Source of the DNA: Glaciecola sp965658765
GTDB lineage: Bacteria > Pseudomonadota > Gammaproteobacteria > Enterobacterales > Alteromonadaceae
Assembly (NCBI GenBank): GCA_965658765.1
Contig: CBFHTO010000010.1
Location: 1-64,000, forward strand
Direction of reading: 5' to 3'
Length of the DNA stretch: 64,000 bases
Shown here one piece after another: positions 56,138 to 64,000 of this stretch. The notes beneath the pieces are model-generated. The model was not told the origin of the DNA. It did no database searches and saw only the letters and a list, made by a program, of their open reading frames with translations. A program made the position numbers and the translations under genes. The number at the start of each line of letters is the position of its first letter. Within the stretch, counting starts at the first letter, position 1.

Positions 56138-57013
56138 TTAAACTACTTCTCTCAGTTTTTTCATATCCGCCTCATATTGATTTGGACTGCTGTAATCCAG
56201 ATAAGAATGCAATCGAAATGGATTATAAAATGTTGTGATATAACGAAGTATATCTTGTTGCGCTTCATAGCGGCTTCGATAATGCTTCCAATGCACAAGT
56301 TCTTGTTTCAAGCTGCCAAAGAAACTTTCTACGACACTATTATCCCAACAATCACCTTTTCGGCTCATACTGCCAACAAATTCATGGCCTTTTAACAAGC
56401 GACGATAATCAACGCTTGCATATTGGCTTCCCCTATCGGAGTGCACAATTAACCCAGCGGTTGGCTGACGCTGCCATATGGCCATCGTCAGTGCATCACA
56501 CACTAGTTTAGCCTTCATCCTGGAGCCCATGCTCCAACCAACCACCTTTCTCGAATACAGGTCAATGACAACGGCTAAATACAGCCAACCTTCCTTTGTC
56601 CAGATATAAGTAATATCTTGCACGTAAGCCAGATTGGGCGCGTCTACATCAAACTGTCTATCTAGCACATTGTCAAACACCGGCAGTTTGTGATTACTGT
56701 TGGTGGTGACTTTGTACTTCTTCTTATAACGCACCTGTATGCCAGCTTCTTTCATCAATCGCTGTGTAAGCCGTCGACCCACTGGGTACCCCAAACAGTT
56801 CAATGCTTTTCTCATTCGTCGGCTGCCATAACTATAATCACTGGCTTTAGCAAATTTGTGCATCCATTCTTTTATGTCTTTTTCCTCACCATCATCTCTA
56901 AAAGAGTGAGTTTTCATAAAACGGTAAAATCAATTACGTCTAACGCCTAGCAACCGACATAGTCGGTCAACTGGATAGGTATTCTTCCGCGTGGCGATAA
57001 ACGCGTATTTCAC
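56138..57013 (-). pseudogene. IS3-family transposase orfB with an in-frame TGA
   Basis: OrfB reads from a GTG (57013) that overlaps the orfA stop, in a frame shifted relative to orfA. It contains the RVE integrase core with the DDE residues: Asp in AYVQDITYI, Asp in IVHSDRGSQY and Glu in NSVVESFFGSLKQE, and the HTH-like leader RKNTYPVDRLCRLLGVRRN. After that leader a TGA at 56930-56932 interrupts the frame just before FYRF. Translation from the ATG at 56917 would give 259 residues with the whole catalytic core but without the N-terminal helix, so activity is doubtful. A sequencing error is the alternative. Confidence 0.82.
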
Positions 57014-57306
57014 TTCATTTCTTTCGCGAAGAATACCGATGCTTCCTTTAGGATGCGTTTATCCATTTCTAGTTGTTTCACTTGCGCTTTGAGTCTTTTG
57101 ATTTCTGCCTGATCTGGCGTTAATTTACCGTTCCCTCTGAACGCCTGACCACCCTCATCCTGCTGAAATTCTTTTACCCATCGGCCAATAATTTGTTGAC
57201 TGACGTCCAACATTCTTGCCACTTCTGAGCGAGTATGCCCTTGATCAACCACCAAACTCACCGCATCCAACTTAAATTCTTTTGTATACCGTTTTCTTCC
57301 GGCCAT
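57010..57306 (-). CDS. IS3-family transposase orfA (HTH protein)
   Basis: A 98-residue protein: helix-turn-helix MAGRKRYTKEFKLDAVSLV with DQGHTRSEVARMLDVS, then a leucine-zipper-like coil AEIKRLKAQVKQLEMDKRIL. It binds IS ends and joins orfB by coupling or frameshift. No slippery A6-G heptamer is evident at the junction; the overlapping ATGAAGTGA arrangement allows reinitiation. Confidence 0.88.
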   Translation of the reverse strand: MAGRKRYTKEFKLDAVSLVVDQGHTRSEVARMLDVSQQIIGRWVKEFQQDEGGQAFRGNGKLTPDQAEIKRLKAQVKQLEMDKRILKEASVFFAKEMK

Positions 57307-57489
57307 TTACTTTCTCCAGCTAAGGTTACATTATATCCTTAACTGGACTGGTCAATTCAATTAAACCACTTCATGTCGCTATCACTAATCCCAGCAAAAA
57401 ATAGCCTACATTAATATTTTACCGATATATACTTTAAAATGTATATATCTTAATATACCTTATATGTATCGAACATAACTATGAAAATA

Positions 57490-58584
57490 TTAACGGTTTC
57501 CGATAAATAATCCCAAGCTGATACATGCAGTAAACCAGCAAGTTTCGATTGTATTGCACAGATATAGCATAAATATAGACTGACCCATTGAACTGAAAAA
57601 GGTTACTTGATTTAAAGGCGAGTCTGGAAAGGTATTTGCAACTGTAGCGAGACTACCTGTGAAAAGCAGCCCTCCACTTAAGCTGACTAGCAGACCTGCG
57701 CATACTCCTATTAGTGCTACAACACAAGCCTGCCAAAAAGTGATATCTTTGAATTGTGAATTCTGCTTTAGAAATAGAAACGCTAGCGCAACCGCGCTAC
57801 CCAGTATTGCTCCTTCCATAGCGCCAGTTACGTTTAATGCACCTTGGCCGAACAGAAGTTGCATTGTATCTGTACTGAATATCGAAAATAGACCGCCCAA
57901 TAGTCCGCCGCTAATTGTGCTTGCGACTACGACCAATGCTGAAGAGTGTTTTTGCGTAGCCGTTACTGCAAGGGATATGGCTGTACCACCTAAAAGCGCT
58001 AGTAAAAGGCATATGGTGATCAGTACAAACAGAATAGATATATTACCGAGACCACTGTGTAAGGAATTTACAAAAAAGGCAGAATAGCAAATTCCGCCTC
58101 CTAGGCCACAAACAGCAGCGCCCGACACTCCGCCTGTAAAGAGCCTAATCCGCTTGTTTTGGATATTGATTAGGCTAGCTTGGGGAGAGCTATTTATTGC
58201 TTGATTATTAACGGGTGTAAACGATTTATCTATCCCCTGTTCTTTAAGCTCGTTGCTGCTTACATCGGCGATAAATCGATAACCATATTTGGGTACGGTC
58301 TCTATAAATTGTGGTTTATTTGCTTTATCCCCTAAAATTTTTCTGAGCGTTTTTATGCATTGGGTAATCGCTTCATCGCTTACCACTAAGTCAGCCCATA
58401 CTTTTTCTAAAAACACTTGTTTCGAAATCAGACTACCTTGATTAGAAACTAGCAGTATCAACGCGTCCATATATCGTGCATTAAGATCTATGCGTTTATC
58501 ACCTTTGTGTAATTGCCGATTTGTTTGATTCAAAGAAAAGTCTGAGAACCTAAGTGTGTTACCCATAAAGTTAATCTTATTCAA
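57490..58584 (-). CDS. CadC-like winged-helix regulator with membrane domain
   Basis: A 364-residue protein. The N-terminal OmpR/CadC-type DNA-binding domain (residues about 8-110) shows LNARYMDALILLVSNQGSLISKQVF, described by position 34-59, and FIETVPKYGYRF. After a linker, residues about 155-360 hold six or so hydrophobic segments rich in Gly, Ala and Ser (GGVSGAAVCGLGGGICYSAFF) instead of the usual single helix plus periplasmic sensor. It is thus a one-component regulator anchored in the membrane. A membrane-protein gene lies upstream on the same strand, 40 bp away. Confidence 0.8.
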   Translation of the reverse strand: MNKINFMGNTLRFSDFSLNQTNRQLHKGDKRIDLNARYMDALILLVSNQGSLISKQVFLEKVWADLVVSDEAITQCIKTLRKILGDKANKPQFIETVPKYGYRFIADVSSNELKEQGIDKSFTPVNNQAINSSPQASLINIQNKRIRLFTGGVSGAAVCGLGGGICYSAFFVNSLHSGLGNISILFVLITICLLLALLGGTAISLAVTATQKHSSALVVVASTISGGLLGGLFSIFSTDTMQLLFGQGALNVTGAMEGAILGSAVALAFLFLKQNSQFKDITFWQACVVALIGVCAGLLVSLSGGLLFTGSLATVANTFPDSPLNQVTFFSSMGQSIFMLYLCNTIETCWFTACISLGLFIGNR

Positions 58585-58624
58585 CGTGCGTCTTGTTTAC
58601 TCTAGCGTTTGTTGAGTATCAGGT

Positions 58625-59254
58625 CTAGTTAGCCGATGTTTTGTTTTGCTTGCATTTTTTGTTTGAAGTGTAAAAAAAGCTAGCAGCAAATAAATATAAA
58701 ATAATAAATATGCCATTTCCGAATAATAAGAGGACGCTTTTGTCATACGGATGCCCCCACTCAAATATAATCGCAAAGGAGGTAATAAGTGCTTGGATAA
58801 AAGATATAAGTATACTTGCATAAAATAAACTGATTGCACTGAATGACGATTTGTAAGACATTATGAATATTGTTATCGGAATAGAAACGTAAATAAAATT
58901 TAGTGCATTTTGTTCACCTCCAATTAGCCCAACCGAGAGGTTTACCCAGACCAAGAGGAAGAGACTAAATAAAAGTATAGTCACTCCCACTCTGTAACGT
59001 GAGTCATTAGAGAGAGTAATGGCCTTCTCCAAACTTAAACCAACAATGGCGATCAAGGAAGCCATTACCAGGAAGTCAAAAACCGACCAATTAACCTCGT
59101 CAGTGTATTGCATAGCTATTAAGGGTATGCAAAGTAAGCCAATAGCGCAAACCCATGCAATCATTCGAATCGGATTTAAAGTGAATATATTAACTTTGTT
59201 CATAGTGCGATACTCTTCCTCGTTATTATTTATTTTCTCTCGTTGCGTTGTCAT
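58625..59254 (-). CDS. Multi-span membrane protein next to the CadC-like gene
   Basis: A 209-residue inner-membrane protein with about six helices (residues roughly 32-48, 58-76, 89-108, 120-135, 140-160 and 172-192). The frame could start at the ATG at 59254 or at 59203 (MNKVNIFTLNPIRM), which has AGGAAGAG a little upstream. No family recognised; it probably forms an operon with the regulator gene that follows. Function unknown. Confidence 0.6.
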   Translation of the reverse strand: MTTQREKINNNEEEYRTMNKVNIFTLNPIRMIAWVCAIGLLCIPLIAMQYTDEVNWSVFDFLVMASLIAIVGLSLEKAITLSNDSRYRVGVTILLFSLFLLVWVNLSVGLIGGEQNALNFIYVSIPITIFIMSYKSSFSAISLFYASILISFIQALITSFAIIFEWGHPYDKSVLLLFGNGIFIILYLFAASFFYTSNKKCKQNKTSAN

Positions 59255-59800
59255 TTAAATTAACTTTTTTCACAATATTTTCTGCATCTTATTTAGGTTT
59301 CTTAATTTTTTAAGGCTATTTTGTAAACGTTTCCTATAAATCCGAGTTTATGACAAATCTGCATTATCGTAACTAAAGGTATTTCGATTTCTGATCTTAA
59401 CAATAATGTAAGGTGCCGTGAGAGCAGTATCGCTTCCTTACGAGACAAGTCACGCACTGACATACAAGTGATAAGCCTATCGAGTGAAACGTCGTTTAAG
59501 CTAAGAGAGATTATGAAATATCGTCAAAATAATACATGAGCGAAGCATGATATTTTTATGATTTATTTATAATCCGTATCACAGCTGTTAGTCGTCTCTC
59601 TCAGGGGAATTTTTATATTTGATTTTACTCTTTCGATGGTTAATTATTAATCAAGAATGCAGAACTGGACGAGCTTGGTCATTTCAGCCTTATCATTATA
59701 AGTCTGAAAAAGTCGTACAACGTTGTAAGGCCAGTGAAAGCAATTAAATGACATAGTGAAATAATAAAAATCCGTCATAACAGGGGAGTGAAAAACGACG
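59255..59800. other. 546-bp region without supported gene
   Basis: AT-rich; it contains promoter space for both flanking units, a 12-bp palindrome (59716-59727) and no convincing coding frame. An 8-codon ORF with a ribosome site at 59514 is too short to call. Confidence 0.5.
59716..59727. promoter_or_regulatory. TACAACGTTGTA palindrome before the lysis cassette
   Basis: A perfect 12-bp palindrome 74 bp upstream of the holin start, a possible operator. Confidence 0.3.
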
Positions 59801-60511
59801 ATGAGCATTTCAATATTATCAGGGGTCATTGATCTCGTTTCAAATGGAGTGAAACATGTTTTTGACCATAAGAATACCAAGATAAAAGCAGAGCTTGAAC
59901 AACATGGGATAAGCCTTAAAGAAAAAGAGCTCGAGACACTCATGCATTTAACCGAAATAAAGTTTAAGGAATATGTCCTCAAAAACTCACTAGAAATTGA
60001 TAATAATTTCAGAGACTTTGTTGTGCAGTACGAGGGGGCAGCAAAGGATGTAAGTCCAGCCGTTCAGTTCATCAGAGCCATAATTCGTCCATTTATATCT
60101 ATTTGGGCAGTTGGTCTTATTTCATATCTAATGTTTGCTAATCCTGCTCATATTTCGCTTGTGGCGCAAAATATGGAAGCAATTCCAGATAAATTGTGGG
60201 ATATATTTTTTATTGTTTTCGCGTTTTGGTTTGGCGGAAGAGCAGTACAGCACATCATTGAAAAATATAGTACCGGCCGTGTGTCTCAAGCAAGGGAAAC
60301 CGCTAGAGGTAAAGTGGATGAAGCAAAATTAGTCACAAAATCCGAGCAAAAAGTAGAGCAAGAACGGACCAAACAAATCAGCATACACCAGCAGTCTATT
60401 GCAGAGGAAGAACCTATTGACCGCTTTACTAAGTCAGAAGAAGACGAAGCATTTGGGCGTCAGAAAAAGCGAATATTCAGACATGGAAAATGGATGACAA
60501 GGACTCGATAA
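59801..60511 (+). CDS. Holin-like membrane protein (3TM phage holin type)
   Basis: A 236-residue protein: an amphipathic start (ISILSGVIDLVSNGVKHVFDH), a charged coiled coil, two clear membrane helices (about residues 99-116 and 136-153, ending FFIVFAFWFGGRAVQHIIEKY) and a long charged, Gln/Lys/Glu-rich tail. This resembles the 3TM-type holins found before peptidase genes in phages. GGGGAG lies 12 nt before the ATG. It overlaps the peptidase gene (TAATG), the usual coupling of holin and endolysin. No capsid or tail genes adjoin. Confidence 0.75.
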   Translation: MSISILSGVIDLVSNGVKHVFDHKNTKIKAELEQHGISLKEKELETLMHLTEIKFKEYVLKNSLEIDNNFRDFVVQYEGAAKDVSPAVQFIRAIIRPFISIWAVGLISYLMFANPAHISLVAQNMEAIPDKLWDIFFIVFAFWFGGRAVQHIIEKYSTGRVSQARETARGKVDEAKLVTKSEQKVEQERTKQISIHQQSIAEEEPIDRFTKSEEDEAFGRQKKRIFRHGKWMTRTR

Positions 60512-61107
60512 TGGAAGTACAACTATCAGAAAATTTTTGGTTGAATGAATTTACCTCTTCGCAAACAGCGACACGCAAGCCAGAAATTGCAGGCGATCAA
60601 TTTAATCCTCAACAAGAAGTCATAGAAAACTTACGTCACTTATGTGAAAACAGCGTGCAGCCTCTGCGCTCATTACTCAAAACACCAATGCGTATATCGA
60701 GTGGATACAGAAGCAAAGAGCTTAATAAAGCCGTTGGTGGTGCTGCAAAGTCCCGTCATTGTATGGGGGAGGCTGCAGACATAGTGCTTTCTGACCGACT
60801 TATTCGTGACGAAGAGCTCTCGAGACAGCGAGATATTGTAAGAAACATGGTCTATGAACGTATCGGTTTGAGTTTAAGAAAGGACGTAAATGCTAACTTC
60901 TATCTTTTTGCGCTAGCCTGCATGTACATTAATGAACTCGATGTCGACCAAATCATTCACGAATATGGCGAGCATGGTCAACCGGCCTGGGTGCATATCA
61001 GTTCTTCTAAAACACGTAATGCTCGGCAAATTTTGGTGTTGCCAAGAATTGAAGGCAACGATTCTTCGATAGTCACTATGGAACAAGCACTAAAATTAGG
61101 CTGTTAG
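60511..61107 (+). CDS. M15-type D-Ala-D-Ala peptidase (phage endolysin-like)
   Basis: A 198-residue peptidase of the M15 family 3. Zinc ligands: His and Asp in HCMGEAADI, and His in AWVHIS; the block SGYRSKELNKAVGGAAKS is typical. It would cut peptidoglycan cross-bridges in the periplasm. The start at 60511 shares bases with the holin stop (TAATG), supporting translational coupling. No signal peptide is seen, consistent with holin-dependent export. Confidence 0.85.
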   Translation: MEVQLSENFWLNEFTSSQTATRKPEIAGDQFNPQQEVIENLRHLCENSVQPLRSLLKTPMRISSGYRSKELNKAVGGAAKSRHCMGEAADIVLSDRLIRDEELSRQRDIVRNMVYERIGLSLRKDVNANFYLFALACMYINELDVDQIIHEYGEHGQPAWVHISSSKTRNARQILVLPRIEGNDSSIVTMEQALKLGC

Positions 61108-61184
61108 AATCAAAACTTTAGGTTTGAAAAACTTAATTTCTCCCCCATACTTATGACTAAATAAGTGAGAGGATAACAAAAGAT

Positions 61185-61358
61185 ATGACAGTTTTGATAA
61201 TTTTAGGGGTCTTGTTTGCGAGTTTAGTTATTATCATTCCATTTATCGAAAAATCGTCAATGAGGGTGAGTGATGAACAAGCGGCCAAATTATCAAAATG
61301 GATTTGGCCGCTAATGGGCATTGCTCTAGTCGCAGCAATGTTAAAAGCGTTTCTTTAA
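61185..61358 (+). CDS. Small two-helix membrane protein, 57 aa
   Basis: Below the usual size cut-off. MTVLIILGVLFASLVIIIPF forms helix 1 and WIWPLMGIALVAAML helix 2, joined by a charged turn (EKSSMRVSDEQAAKLSK). It starts 77 bp after the peptidase, on the same strand and with a GAGAGG about 12 nt upstream. It could be a spanin-like or second holin partner in the lysis cassette, but it lacks a lipobox, and it ends 10 bp from the convergent symporter gene. Confidence 0.6.
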   Translation: MTVLIILGVLFASLVIIIPFIEKSSMRVSDEQAAKLSKWIWPLMGIALVAAMLKAFL

Positions 61359-61368
61359 CCTTTAACTT

Positions 61369-62841
61369 TTAACCTTTACCCTGCCAGATACTTGGGTCTT
61401 CAAGCCGCCCTTGTACATCACAATCTTCGTTCTTGAAAGTAATGGTTTCCTTGTTGTTTCTTTTCTTTTGATAGTCTCGGGTCACGGCGACAATGGTAGG
61501 CGTCAAAATTAAAATAGCGATTACATTTACAAAAGTCATGAGTCCTAACGCCATATCAGCCATTGCCCATACCATGGGTAAGGATGCCATCGAGCCCCAA
61601 AATATCATAAGCAAATACCCACTGGTGTAAAAACCTCGACCAAACTTATTGTCAAGCTTGAACATATGTAAGTTACTCTCTCCGTAGGCATAATTTGCCA
61701 CAACAGATGTGAAGGCGAATAGACAAATTGCGGCACTCACAAAATCTGATCCTAGACTTCCAAGATGTGTTTCCATTGCATTTTGAGTGAGTCTAATACC
61801 TTCAAATTCTCCACTAATTTCCTGACTACCCAAGAGAATGATAAATGCAGTACAAGTACACAAAATCATTGTGTCTATGAATACACCCAACATCTGTACG
61901 TAGCCCTGAGATACAGGGTGATTTGGCTCTGGTGTCGCTGCTGCAGCCGCGTGCGGCACACTTCCTGAGCCAGCCTCGTTTGAGTATAGCCCTCGTTGTA
62001 TCCCATTTTTGATGGCTGCTGCCAGCGCGCCCGCGCCGGCTTCCTGTAAGCCAAATGCGCTTTGAACGATATCTAAAAGCACTGACGGTAGAAGTTGTAT
62101 ATTAATTACAGTAATCACCAAAGCAACGAGTATGTAGGCTACTCCCATAAATGGGACCACATATTCTGCGAACTTAGCAATAGCTCTAAGGCCGCCAATT
62201 ACAATTAATCCAGCCAGAGCAATAATAATTAAACCGCTGTAATGTGTTGGGAGGCCATAACTATTGTTAAGTGCGTCCGTTATTGTGTTTGCCTGTACAG
62301 CACTGAAAACAAATCCGTAACCAAAGAAAAGGCAAAGGGCAAAAAGCCAAGCAAAAGCCTTGTTTTGTATACCTTGCTGAATGTAATAGGCAGGGCCACC
62401 GCGATATTGGCCGTTAGAATCTTTTATTTTGTAAACCTGGCCAAGCACGCTCTCTGCGTATCCTGTTGCCATACCCACAAGCGCAATTACCCACATCCAA
62501 AAAATAGCTCCAGCTCCGCCAAGTGATATGGCTACTGCGACGCCGGCTAAATTACCAGTGCCGACACGAGCTGATAAACTTGTACACAAGGCTTGAAAGG
62601 AACTGATCCCCGATTTATCAGAGTGATTAGATTTACGCATTAGCGAAAACATATGCTTGAAATCTAAGATCTGAATAAATTTGAGTCGCCAAGTAAACCA
62701 CAAGCCGGCGATCATTAGCATGTATATGAGTACTTGTCCGTCGCCCCAGAGAATATTGTTTACAAAGGCAACGACATTTTGAACAGCGTCTTGGATAGGA
62801 ACGAGTAAATTGTTCTGAATAGATTCGAGAAAGTCAGACAT
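61369..62841 (-). CDS. Alanine/glycine:cation symporter (AGCS family)
   Basis: A 490-residue inner-membrane symporter. About 11 helices; family landmarks are FQALCTSLSARVGTGNLAGVAVA, FWMWVIALVGMATGYAESVLG, AIKNGIQRGLYSNEAGSGSVPHAAA and the C-terminal GESNLHMF stretch. AGCS proteins (AlsT, DagA) take up alanine or glycine with sodium. The long C-terminal tail (residues about 455-490) is charged and cytoplasmic. The ATG is the only good start. It converges on the lysis cassette. Confidence 0.93.
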   Translation of the reverse strand: MSDFLESIQNNLLVPIQDAVQNVVAFVNNILWGDGQVLIYMLMIAGLWFTWRLKFIQILDFKHMFSLMRKSNHSDKSGISSFQALCTSLSARVGTGNLAGVAVAISLGGAGAIFWMWVIALVGMATGYAESVLGQVYKIKDSNGQYRGGPAYYIQQGIQNKAFAWLFALCLFFGYGFVFSAVQANTITDALNNSYGLPTHYSGLIIIALAGLIVIGGLRAIAKFAEYVVPFMGVAYILVALVITVINIQLLPSVLLDIVQSAFGLQEAGAGALAAAIKNGIQRGLYSNEAGSGSVPHAAAAATPEPNHPVSQGYVQMLGVFIDTMILCTCTAFIILLGSQEISGEFEGIRLTQNAMETHLGSLGSDFVSAAICLFAFTSVVANYAYGESNLHMFKLDNKFGRGFYTSGYLLMIFWGSMASLPMVWAMADMALGLMTFVNVIAILILTPTIVAVTRDYQKKRNNKETITFKNEDCDVQGRLEDPSIWQGKG

Positions 62842-62951
62842 GATCCGTATTTGTTTTTATTATCGCGTAGTTACATTGTGCAAGATTTTTTGCTTTAGCT
62901 CCATCAGTAAGGGAGATTTATTTGAAATGATGTAAATATTGGAGTGTTAAA

Positions 62952-62980
62952 ACAAAAACGTCCGCTAAGTAGCGGACGTT
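62952..62980 (-). terminator. Terminator after tRNA-Gln
   Basis: AACGTCCGC and GCGGACGTT pair around a 6-nt loop; on the minus strand the stem ends in TTTTTG. It lies just after the tRNA 3' end. Confidence 0.9.
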
Positions 62981-62986
62981 TCTATA

Positions 62987-63062
62987 TGGCTGGGGTAGCA
63001 GGACTCGAACCTACGAATGGCGGGATCAAAACCCGCTGCCTTACCAACTTGGCTATACCCCA
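62987..63062 (-). tRNA. tRNA-Gln (anticodon TTG)
   Basis: Reading the minus strand, a 76-nt cloverleaf: acceptor TGGGGTA/TACCCCA with encoded GCCA end, D-arm, anticodon stem GCGGG/CCCGC around TTTTGAT (anticodon TTG, reads CAA), and T-arm GTAGGTTCGAGTCCTGC. It follows ispE by 7 bp, the ispE-tRNA-Gln order common in gammaproteobacteria, and has its own terminator. Confidence 0.96.
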
Positions 63063-63069
63063 ACAATGT

Positions 63070-64000
63070 TTACAAGTGACGATAAGTTTGCAATTTGTCG
63101 TGCAAGGCAGAGTGATTTACGCCTTTGGTGACGAACGAGATACAATCTTTAGGTAGTTTTTCTTGCACAGCTAATGCTTCTTCAGTGCATGAGAACCGAG
63201 CAAAAACACTTGCACCAGTACCCGTCAATCTTGACGGTGCGTAGTGTAACAACTGCTGTAATAAATTTGCAACTTTTGGTTCTAGATCACAGACTAATTT
63301 CTCACAATCATTTTTTGTATGCTCAAATTGATAGTTATTTGCTGTTATTAAAGGAGTGTTTCTCGGAAGGTCGGGGTGTGTAAATACTGATTCAGTAGAT
63401 AGATGAGCAGATGGGCAAGCGACTAAATACACCTGGGTTTCTAGTGGCATAGGGCTAAGTTTTTCTCCTATGCCATTGGCAAAAGCCGTTTTACCGAACA
63501 CAAAAACAGGGACATCAGCACCAAGACCCAAGCCAATTTCTTGTAATTCTGCGGAACTTAGCTTGCAACGAAACATGGCGTTTAAGGCAACAAGTGTTGT
63601 CGCGGCATTTGAAGACCCTCCTCCAAGTCCTCCTCCCATTGGAATTCGTTTGTCTATTTTTATATCCACGCCAAGTTTGCAATTACTTGGCCTTCGAGCA
63701 AACATTTCAATGGCTGCGCGGTAAATTAGATTGTCTTCGGTGCGGACCTTATCAATATTATCAATTAGTGTAACTTTTTCGCTGTCATTTACTCGAAAAC
63801 CTATTAAATCTCCATAGTCTAAAAGTTGAAAAACCGTTTGTAACTGATGATACCCATTGTCGTATCTGCCGCATATGTGCAGAAATAAGTTTAGTTTCGC
63901 AGGGCTAGGCCACCAATCAAACGAGTTATCTGGGTGGTTTTGTTGGTCAGCGAGCTTAGTTGTTTTGTTTATATATTCGGTGTAAGAAAATAATGAAGGC
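63070..64000 (-). CDS. ispE: 4-(cytidine 5'-diphospho)-2-C-methyl-D-erythritol kinase (partial)
   Basis: GHMP-family kinase of the MEP isoprenoid pathway; the 5' end runs out of the window. Visible features are WPSPAKLNLFLHICGR (family N-terminus), the phosphate loop PMGGGLGGGSSNAAT, VRTEDNLIYRAA and LTGTGASVFARF near the end. About 310 residues are seen. Before WPSPAKLN the frame continues upstream for some 30 codons to the window edge without ATG, GTG or TTG, so the N-terminus is longer than usual or the real start is a rare codon. The stop is 7 bp from tRNA-Gln. Confidence 0.93.
   Translation of the reverse strand, partial: PSLFSYTEYINKTTKLADQQNHPDNSFDWWPSPAKLNLFLHICGRYDNGYHQLQTVFQLLDYGDLIGFRVNDSEKVTLIDNIDKVRTEDNLIYRAAIEMFARRPSNCKLGVDIKIDKRIPMGGGLGGGSSNAATTLVALNAMFRCKLSSAELQEIGLGLGADVPVFVFGKTAFANGIGEKLSPMPLETQVYLVACPSAHLSTESVFTHPDLPRNTPLITANNYQFEHTKNDCEKLVCDLEPKVANLLQQLLHYAPSRLTGTGASVFARFSCTEEALAVQEKLPKDCISFVTKGVNHSALHDKLQTYRHL

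Larger units (their letters stand above)
56126..57354 (-). mobile_element. IS3-family insertion sequence
   Basis: About 1.23 kb with near-identical 17-bp terminal inverted repeats: TTGACCAGCCCAGTTAA (56125-56141) and, reversed, TTGACCAGTCCAGTTAA (57339-57355), 16 of 17 matching. orfA and orfB are read on the minus strand and overlap GTGA. Flanking bases do not show a target duplication (left AAAT, right ATTC), so either it has mutated or the copy was rearranged. Confidence 0.9.

Noticed and set aside
59514..59540. Eight-codon ORF with AGAGAG upstream
   Set aside because: Too short and without conservation evidence.
59647..59982. Minus-strand 111-codon frame across the holin start
   Set aside because: Overlaps a well-supported gene start and has no features of its own.

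Overview
The window is an ordinary chromosomal stretch of a moderately AT-rich marine gammaproteobacterium, most likely Alteromonadales (Alteromonas/Glaciecola-like Alteromonadaceae). The signs are gammaproteobacterial gene orders (bamE-recN-nadK; grpE-dnaK-dnaJ; dapB-carA-carB-greA; lnt-corC-ybeY-phoH-miaB facing ubiF; ispE next to tRNA-Gln), a FimV protein, an MSHA-type MshQ protein, and a DUF4212/ActP symporter with its usual CBS/DUF294 and exonuclease neighbours. The assignment is by protein resemblance and synteny recalled from memory; no search was run.

Layout. 1-6.2 kb: C-terminal part of fimV, then bamE, recN (with a clear SOS box) and nadK. 6.3-13.6 kb: an accessory catabolic locus, with gntP-type permease, secreted MetX-like alpha/beta hydrolase, secreted PHB-depolymerase-like esterase and 3-hydroxybutyrate dehydrogenase read on the minus strand from a shared divergent promoter region, and a TonB-dependent receptor on the plus strand. 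I read it as a complete route for poly- or oligo-3-hydroxybutyrate from outside the cell to acetoacetate. 13.6-19.4 kb: a LuxR-type response regulator and a symporter-histidine kinase hybrid resembling the CrbR/CrbS (ErdR/MxtR) acetate-switch pair, with a DUF457-type membrane protein and a small VOC protein between them. 19.5-23.7 kb: grpE, dnaK, dnaJ with sigma-32-type promoters. 24.2-29.5 kb: exonuclease and CBS/DUF294 protein divergent from DUF4212-actP (acetate uptake), so acetyl-unit metabolism recurs within 20 kb of the kinase. 29.7-33.8 kb: small unknown proteins, cytochrome c', a zinc alcohol dehydrogenase and a b561-type cytochrome.

34-40.5 kb: dapB, a structured 440-nt leader, carAB and greA. 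40.6-44 kb: a small PstS-like periplasmic protein and a porin, preceded by a perfect 16-bp inverted repeat, convergent with a SulP anion transporter. 44-51.2 kb: lnt, corC, ybeY, phoH, miaB (with an unusual run of non-AUG starts) divergent from ubiF. 51.3-56 kb: two small proteins and an orphan mshQ. 56.1-57.4 kb: an IS3-family insertion whose orfB carries an in-frame TGA. 57.5-59.3 kb: a CadC-like membrane regulator with a membrane-protein partner. 59.8-61.4 kb: a phage-like holin / M15 peptidase / small membrane protein lysis cassette. 61.4-64 kb: alanine:cation symporter, tRNA-Gln(TTG) and the partial ispE running off the end.

The most interesting units are the predicted hydroxybutyrate-polymer utilisation locus with its TonB receptor, its possible link to the CrbSR-like acetate switch, the inverted repeat at 40569-40607, the carAB leader and the isolated lysis cassette.
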